Origin: an uncultured Methanobrevibacter sp.
Lineage (GTDB): Archaea > Methanobacteriota > Methanobacteria > Methanobacteriales > Methanobacteriaceae
Assembly: GCF_900316895.1 (NCBI RefSeq)
Contig: NZ_ONER01000004.1
Span: 1 to 36,102, forward strand
Direction of reading: 5' to 3'
DNA: 36,102 nucleotides
A program made the position numbers and the translations under genes. Shown here one piece after another: positions 31,252 to 36,102 of this stretch (position 1 is its first letter; every line of letters begins with the position of its first letter). The notes beneath the pieces are model-generated. The model saw nothing but the letters and a program-made list of their open reading frames with translations, ran no database searches and was not told the origin of the DNA.

Positions 31252-31735
31252 AACCTTTCTTTTTCTTGTGCCTATATGATATCTCAAACGAATCAAGGGC
31301 CAACTTCTTTAAAACTTCCCTATCCTCACCATCAATGCCGACAACACCTTCCCATTCACTTTCAAGTGAGGCAATTTCATCTAAAGTTTCAATTCCATGA
31401 GATGTTAACCTACAGTCATATTCCAAGCCGTTTTCAGGTTCAAGATCGATTTCAATTAAACCCAACTTTTCAAGCTTTTGATATTTCTTCAGATACAATC
31501 CCAGATGGAGATTGAACAGGTCATCTTTTTTGGCTTTTTCAAACTGTTTTGCCCTAATCCTTTTGTGATGGGGTTTTTCATGCTTTTTAACCTGCTTCAA
31601 GAGTTTTATCTGACTTTCATGCAGGAAAATTGACAAATTTTCACGAACATAAGTCATTTTGGACTCTTCAATTATTCCTATTAATGCTGAAGCGGGCATC
31701 TTTGCTACTGCATCCTTGTGTGGGTGTGCCATCAA
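31241..31735 (-). CDS. Conserved hypothetical protein, winged-helix-like
   Basis: A 164-residue protein with no family I can name. The middle (about residues 35-135) has a helix-rich segment rich in Lys/His (KKHEKPHHKRIRAKQFEKAK) followed by a pattern like a winged helix (KYQKLEKLGLIEIDLEP...YDCRLTSHGIETLDEI), and the C-terminus is basic (YRHKKKKGF). It may bind nucleic acid; this is inferred from shape only. It lies five bases downstream of the HerA-like ATPase gene and is the last gene of the operon that starts with the DEAD helicase. It could be an accessory factor for them. Confidence 0.65.
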   Translation of the reverse strand: MMAHPHKDAVAKMPASALIGIIEESKMTYVRENLSIFLHESQIKLLKQVKKHEKPHHKRIRAKQFEKAKKDDLFNLHLGLYLKKYQKLEKLGLIEIDLEPENGLEYDCRLTSHGIETLDEIASLESEWEGVVGIDGEDREVLKKLALDSFEISYRHKKKKGFIF

Positions 31736-31740
31736 ACCAC

Positions 31741-33360
31741 CTATTTCATTTGTCCGAATAATCCTCTCATGATTCCTTTTGTAACCTCACGGGCGGCAGT
31801 GTTTGCAGCCTGTGTAGCTGCCTTTTCAACCATCCTCTGAGTGGATGACTTCTTAGCCCTTTTTCCGCTTGACTGAGTCTGGCCACCCAGAACGGTTCCA
31901 AGGATTCCTCCCAAAACATCTACCGCTCCAGGCTGTGGAGCTGGTTCTGGTTCATCTTCAACAGGTTCAGGAGGTGCCTCAACCGTAACCTCTTCAACAG
32001 GTTCCTGAGGTTGGGCTTTGACCTCTTCAAGTACTTCAGGAGCAACTTCACTTTCAATATTCGGATCTTCAGCGATTTTGGTTAGGAGTTTCTCATAAGC
32101 AGATTCCCTATCAATTGCCTGAGCATATTTGCCTTTCAATGGTGAAATATCAATCAGTTGAGCCCTCATATCATCATCAATGGCACCTATGTGGCTTTGA
32201 GGAGGTACAATGTCCACCTGTTCAACAACTGTTGGAACACCCTTTTCATCAAGGGTTGACACCAATGCCTGACCGATTCCCAGATTGGAAATAACCTCGG
32301 CAGTGTCGAATTCAGGATTTGCCCTGAATGTTTCGGCAGCCACCTTAACAGCTTTCTGGTCTTTTGGAGTGTATGCATGAAGTGCATGCTGGACCCTATT
32401 ACCCAACTGAGCAAGGATATCATCAGGAATGTCTGCAGGAGATTGTGAGATAAAGTACAGGCCTACACCTTTGGAACGAATCAATCTTACAATCTGTTCG
32501 ATTTTCTTGCCGAATTCAGGGGTCATGTCATCAAAAAGAAGATGTGCCTCATCAAAGAAGAATACGAATTTAGGCTTGTCCATATCGCCCACTTCAGGCA
32601 ATGTTTCAAATAATGTGGACAGCATCCAAAGCAGGAATGTTGAATAGATTTCAGGGGATAAAGACAATTTTTGAGCATCCAGAATGTTGATGACACCATT
32701 ACCGTTGTCATCAAGTTGCATAAAGTCGCCAAGTTCCAATGCAGGTTCGCCGAAGAAATCATTTCCTCCCTGGTCTTCCAGTGCAATAAGACTTCTCAGG
32801 ATTGTATTGGCTGATTTTTCAGCAATTGCACCGTATTCACCTTCAAATTGCGCCTTGTTTTCAACAACATAATTAATCATTGATTTCAAGTCCTTCAAAT
32901 CAATGATTGGAAGTGAATGTTCATCTGCAACCCTAAACACAATGTTCAATACGCCTGACTGCGCTTCAGACAGGTTTAGTATTTTAGCAAGCAATACTGG
33001 ACCCATTTCGGATAATGTCACCCTTACAGGAAGTCCTTTCTGACCGAACAAATCCCAGAACTCAACGGGATATTGCTTGAAATTGAATCCCTTTTCATCA
33101 AGGCCGTATTTTTGCCTGTTGTTGGTTATGAAATCTGTGTCTGAACCTACCTTTGCAAGTCCTGAAATGTCTCCCTTCATATCCGCCAAGAATACAGGAA
33201 CGCCCAAATCTGAAAAGGATTCGGCCATGACCTTTAAGGTAACAGTCTTACCGGTACCAGTTGCTCCAGCTATCAAACCATGACGGTTGGCAAGCTTCGG
33301 CAATAAAAACACGTCAGTATTTTCATTGCATCCGATTAATATTTTTTCTTCTGCATACAT
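31741..33360 (-). CDS. HerA-like ATPase, DUF853/YjgR family
   Basis: The 539-residue protein has a Walker A motif GATGTGKT (32-39) in RHGLIAGATGTGKTVTL, VFLADMKGDISGLAKVG, and a Walker B FFFDEAHLLFDD (Asp270). The region PDDILAQLGNRVQHALHAYT fits the YjgR/DUF853 branch of HerA/VirD4-like ATPases. The C-terminus has a Pro/Glu-rich linker (about 425-480) and a Gly/Lys-rich tail ending FGQMK. Related proteins translocate or pump DNA. The archaeal role is unclear; HerA acts with NurA in end resection, but no NurA is visible here. It is encoded six bases after the DEAD helicase. Confidence 0.88.
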   Translation of the reverse strand: MYAEEKILIGCNENTDVFLLPKLANRHGLIAGATGTGKTVTLKVMAESFSDLGVPVFLADMKGDISGLAKVGSDTDFITNNRQKYGLDEKGFNFKQYPVEFWDLFGQKGLPVRVTLSEMGPVLLAKILNLSEAQSGVLNIVFRVADEHSLPIIDLKDLKSMINYVVENKAQFEGEYGAIAEKSANTILRSLIALEDQGGNDFFGEPALELGDFMQLDDNGNGVINILDAQKLSLSPEIYSTFLLWMLSTLFETLPEVGDMDKPKFVFFFDEAHLLFDDMTPEFGKKIEQIVRLIRSKGVGLYFISQSPADIPDDILAQLGNRVQHALHAYTPKDQKAVKVAAETFRANPEFDTAEVISNLGIGQALVSTLDEKGVPTVVEQVDIVPPQSHIGAIDDDMRAQLIDISPLKGKYAQAIDRESAYEKLLTKIAEDPNIESEVAPEVLEEVKAQPQEPVEEVTVEAPPEPVEDEPEPAPQPGAVDVLGGILGTVLGGQTQSSGKRAKKSSTQRMVEKAATQAANTAAREVTKGIMRGLFGQMK

Positions 33361-33366
33361 GCATTT

Positions 33367-35955
33367 TCACCCATTTTCTATTTTCTTGATTAAAAAGTTT
33401 GTTTTTTTAACTATATTATTCTTATTATAAGCTTTGGCAATTCTTTTGATTGCATCCAAATTCTTGACGAAATTGTCCAGCCAGGAGAAAATGTCTCCAG
33501 GATAGACCTGTATCTGATACTTTCTGAACAGCTTGTTTGAAATGTCCTGAGGATCCTTGCCCTTTAGCCTTTCATGGACGATAACTTCCGAAATTCCTCT
33601 CTGCATACAGCTGCAGAATAGCCTGTCCTGACACCTGCACTGCATGAAATCTGTCTGAAGGGCAATCATGGCATCCTGGAATTTCTTGTCAAGCTTGCCA
33701 AGGGCCTCTCCTGAGGAGATTATATCCAGAGTGGATTCCGCAAAGAGCCTTGTTGAGAATTTGATTTTCAATGCGTTTGCAATCTGATTGTGTATGACAC
33801 TTGAGAGATACGCATTTTCGAACATCTCCAAATCCATTGCCATTGCCAGTATCAGAACCTTAAGCTTGTCATACTTCTCCTTTTTCTTGTACATCGGGGA
33901 GTGTCCGACATAATGAATCAGATAATTTCTGTCATTTAATGTATTCTTAATGAATTCCGCTTCGTTAATTGATAAGAATGAAACTGAAGTCGCCCTTCCA
34001 TACCGGGTTACTTCCAACCTATTGGCCGAACGGTTTATCAAGCCCAAATCCTCCATTTCATCAACGGCAATCTTGATGCTTATCGGAACGTCAATATTTT
34101 TGTAGAATTTGTTCAGTTCATTGGTTGATTGTATTGAAGTTGAAGAGATGTCCGCTAAAATTTGTTCATAGGATGATTCCTCATCATATTCGATGTATAC
34201 ATCATCACTGTTGCTTTCCAGAAGGTCAAGCGCCATTGCCTCTTCGGATTCCCCTGCAAAGTCGTTGCCGACTTCAGGCAGAAGATATACAATACCTCTG
34301 TCATGATATGAAGGTCTTCCGGCACGTCCAAGCATCTGGGCAAACTCATTTGGATTAATCCATTTGTTTCCCATCACCAATGAATCGAATATAACCTGTG
34401 AAGCCGGAAAGTCCACACCCGCCGCAAGGGCAGCTGTTGTAACTACACAGGAAATCTTTCCCTTGTCAAAGTCCTTTTCAATCTTTTCTTTCTTGTAATA
34501 TGACAGTCCTGCATGATATGCATGGGCATTGATATGCTTGTTGTTTAAAAAGTTGGCAATCTGATGGGTTTTTCGCCTTGAATTTGTAAATATGATAGTT
34601 TGTCCTCTGTATCCCTTTTTGGATTTGGTGTTGAATTCCCTTTTGACAAGCCTCTGCATGATATGTCTCTTTTGGGCTTCGTTTCTCACATAAACCAGAT
34701 GCCTTTCCAGAGGAACCGGTCTTTCAGAGTACTCGACCAGCTTCATGTTGAACTCGTCGGCTAAAAAATCAGGGTTTTTGACTGTTGCAGACAGTCCGAT
34801 GATTTGAGTTTTGGGATAGAGATGCTTTAGCCTTTTAATCAGACCGTTGAGGCGTGTTCCACGGTCCTCATCATCAATCATATGAATCTCATCGATTAAA
34901 ACTACACCCAAGTTTGATAGGCTGCTGGAGTTGCCGTTTCTTAACAGGTAATCGATTCCCTCATAGGTTGCAACCACAATGTCTGCCTTTGAGACATCTG
35001 AATCAGGCAGATTTAATTCTCCTTTTGCCTTTACACGGTTTCTTCCAACCTTGATGGCAACCTTCAAACCCAATTTTGAGTATTTCTTTTTGAAGTCACG
35101 ATACTTCTGGTTTGCAAGTGCGACCAAAGGAGTGAGGAAAACGAATTTCTTGCCTTTAAGGGCTTGGGTGATACCTGCAAGCTCACCCACCAATGTCTTA
35201 CCTGAACCTGTTGCACTGACAACCAGCAGGTCTTCTCCTTTCAACAGTCCTTCCTTGATGGCCAGATACTGAACCGGCAACAGTTTGGTGTTTCCGGAGT
35301 CCAAAAGCACTTCCTTGAATTCCCTAGGTATCTTGAGTCTTTTCATGTCAACTGGGGGTATGATGTGCTTTGACTTTCTGGTCTTGTCAAATAATGTCAG
35401 TTTCCTGTTTTTTAATGGATCAAAGTGAGGGTCGAGAACTGACAAGGTCTTTTCAAGACTACCTGTCTTTTCCAAAGTCTTTTTAAGGTTTCTGAAAATC
35501 TTTTTGTCAAATCCCTGAAGCTTCAGCTCCTGCTTTATCGTATCATGGGCACAATCCTTGCAGATGAGCTGGTTATGATATTTATAAGAATAGGCGGAAT
35601 TGACGATGGTTATGTTTCCATCATATGCACAGTAATCACATACCTGTGTCTTTCTGACCTTGATGTTCAATGATTTTAGGAATTTTTCCACCTTTTCATC
35701 AGGTGTGGCAAGAAAGACCGCCTGTGAACGCAGTAATTTAGTTACCTCTCCAGGAGGCACAAGCTTTTCATTCAAAGTGGAGTTGTCCTTGAAGTTGTAA
35801 TCGGCTACAAATCTGGAAATGGATAATGAGTCGCCATCATTGCTGAACTTAATATTTCCTACAAATTCAGGTCCCCGTTTATTGTTTAGTGCTCCTTTTG
35901 GAGAACCTATTGGATATAATCTCCACTGTTTTTTTACTTTCTTTAAAACTAGCAT
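33367..35955 (-). CDS. DEAD/DEAH-box superfamily 2 helicase with N-terminal zinc finger
   Basis: The 862-residue helicase has an N-terminal CxxC pair set (Cys106, Cys109, Cys132, Cys135) resembling a zinc finger, Walker A ATGSGKTL (248-255), DEIH box (355-358), SAT motif in LSATVKNP, and a helicase C-terminal domain with FTNSRRKTHQI, AALAAGVDFPA and QMLGRAGRP. The Ski2/Hel308-like motif set and the C-terminal Cys cluster CRCQDRLFCSC suggest a dedicated archaeal helicase (DUF5814 type, from memory). It is the first gene of a three-gene operon with the HerA-like ATPase and a winged-helix-like protein. A DNA repair or defence role is inferred, not shown. TATA-like DNA lies just upstream near 35960-35970. 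Confidence 0.88.
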   Translation of the reverse strand: MLVLKKVKKQWRLYPIGSPKGALNNKRGPEFVGNIKFSNDGDSLSISRFVADYNFKDNSTLNEKLVPPGEVTKLLRSQAVFLATPDEKVEKFLKSLNIKVRKTQVCDYCAYDGNITIVNSAYSYKYHNQLICKDCAHDTIKQELKLQGFDKKIFRNLKKTLEKTGSLEKTLSVLDPHFDPLKNRKLTLFDKTRKSKHIIPPVDMKRLKIPREFKEVLLDSGNTKLLPVQYLAIKEGLLKGEDLLVVSATGSGKTLVGELAGITQALKGKKFVFLTPLVALANQKYRDFKKKYSKLGLKVAIKVGRNRVKAKGELNLPDSDVSKADIVVATYEGIDYLLRNGNSSSLSNLGVVLIDEIHMIDDEDRGTRLNGLIKRLKHLYPKTQIIGLSATVKNPDFLADEFNMKLVEYSERPVPLERHLVYVRNEAQKRHIMQRLVKREFNTKSKKGYRGQTIIFTNSRRKTHQIANFLNNKHINAHAYHAGLSYYKKEKIEKDFDKGKISCVVTTAALAAGVDFPASQVIFDSLVMGNKWINPNEFAQMLGRAGRPSYHDRGIVYLLPEVGNDFAGESEEAMALDLLESNSDDVYIEYDEESSYEQILADISSTSIQSTNELNKFYKNIDVPISIKIAVDEMEDLGLINRSANRLEVTRYGRATSVSFLSINEAEFIKNTLNDRNYLIHYVGHSPMYKKKEKYDKLKVLILAMAMDLEMFENAYLSSVIHNQIANALKIKFSTRLFAESTLDIISSGEALGKLDKKFQDAMIALQTDFMQCRCQDRLFCSCMQRGISEVIVHERLKGKDPQDISNKLFRKYQIQVYPGDIFSWLDNFVKNLDAIKRIAKAYNKNNIVKKTNFLIKKIENG

Positions 35956-35994
35956 TGTTAATATTATATCCTTAATTGTTAATAAATCTTGAAC

Positions 35995-36019
35995 ATCTCC
36001 GGCTGTAGAAGCCGGAGAT
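35995..36019 (-). mobile_element. Right-end hairpin of an IS200/IS605-type element
   Basis: ATCTCCGGC and GCCGGAGAT form a perfect 9-bp stem around a seven-base loop. It lies directly after the tnpB-like stop codon. In IS200/IS605 elements the right end has exactly this layout: tnpB stop, then a subterminal hairpin, then the cut site, here near TTCAA (minus strand). The element interrupts nothing visible; it sits 40-60 bases upstream of the DEAD helicase start, in its promoter region. Confidence 0.6.
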
Positions 36020-36021
36020 TC

Positions 36022-36102
36022 TTAGGCCATGCCTATTTTTTCGTCAAAGCATTTCCATTCATAATAATATGTGGATTTTCCTTGACTATTAGGCATGAAA
36101 TC
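36022..36102 (-). CDS. tnpB: C-terminal end of a TnpB-like protein (IS200/IS605 family), 5' part outside window
   Basis: The last 26 codons (ending KSTYYYEWKCFDEKIGMA) and a TAA stop at 36022-36024 are visible. Too little is present to see catalytic residues. The assignment rests on the hairpin directly downstream, whose stem and position are typical of the right end of IS605-type elements carrying tnpB. TnpB is an RNA-guided DNA nuclease whose guide RNA overlaps this very 3' end. Whether the gene is intact cannot be judged from this window. Confidence 0.45.
   Translation of the reverse strand, partial: DFMPNSQGKSTYYYEWKCFDEKIGMA

Overview
The window looks like a chromosomal segment of a gut-type methanogenic archaeon, most likely Methanobrevibacter or a close relative in Methanobacteriales. 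The evidence is the low GC content with very AT-rich intergenic DNA, archaeal TATA boxes, and a marker gene set: eL43 (L37Ae), RNA polymerase subunit P, a Brix protein, KEOPS Pcc1, prefoldin beta, MfnB of methanofuran synthesis, archaeal RibC, deoxyhypusine synthase, CbiMNQO and DUF371/DUF3194/DUF5654 proteins. The genus is inferred; no rRNA is present.

Layout, left to right. 1-4761 (-): a giant superfamily 1 helicase-nuclease (DUF4011 type) that runs off the left edge. 4923-6607 (-): a PfkB kinase and a CDF metal exporter. 6719-6898 (+): an unannotated-size 59-residue membrane protein. 6890-7579 (-): a HisA/HisF-like TIM barrel with a structured leader, followed by a gene-free 576-base stretch (7580-8155) holding a long inverted repeat and paired palindromes. 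8156-10041 (-): an information-processing operon (L37Ae, RpoP, Brix, Pcc1, prefoldin beta, DUF3194). 10262-12473 (-): guaB and mfnB. 12566-15951 (-): ribC, a GT2 glycosyltransferase, DUF2304, and a LutA/LutB-like iron-sulfur pair. 16088-18622 (-): cbiMNQO. 18823-19801 (+): pyrF and DUF5654. 19844-22206 (-): an HTH-CBS regulator, deoxyhypusine synthase and a membrane protein. 22321-25443 (-): hisG and a metal P-type ATPase. 25444-25794: a gene-free promoter region made of tandem palindrome-flanked TATA modules. 25795-27417 (-): a Cys-rich small protein, a radical SAM/SPASM enzyme and a small RyR-like protein. 27587-30207: a small ORF (+), then an aldo/keto reductase-ferredoxin fusion, galU and tRNA-Leu(GAG) (all -). 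30267-31251: DUF371 (-) and a GIY-YIG protein (+). 31241-35955 (-): a winged-helix-like protein, a HerA-like ATPase and a DEAD-box helicase in one operon. 35995-36102: the right end of an IS200/IS605-type element with the last 26 codons of a probable tnpB.

Most of the window is core methanogen metabolism. The parts most worth a second look are: (1) the Cys-rich peptide / radical SAM / RyR-like cassette, a candidate peptide-modification system; (2) a 9-bp palindrome, AGTATTACT, found mostly as pairs exactly 33 bp apart around TATA-like sequence, in three tandem copies before the metal ATPase and once in the 7580-8155 gap; (3) the helicase-nuclease with an altered catalytic motif and a repeat-bearing acidic tail; (4) a strand-asymmetric leader hairpin before the HisA-like gene; and (5) the DEAD/HerA/winged-helix operon.
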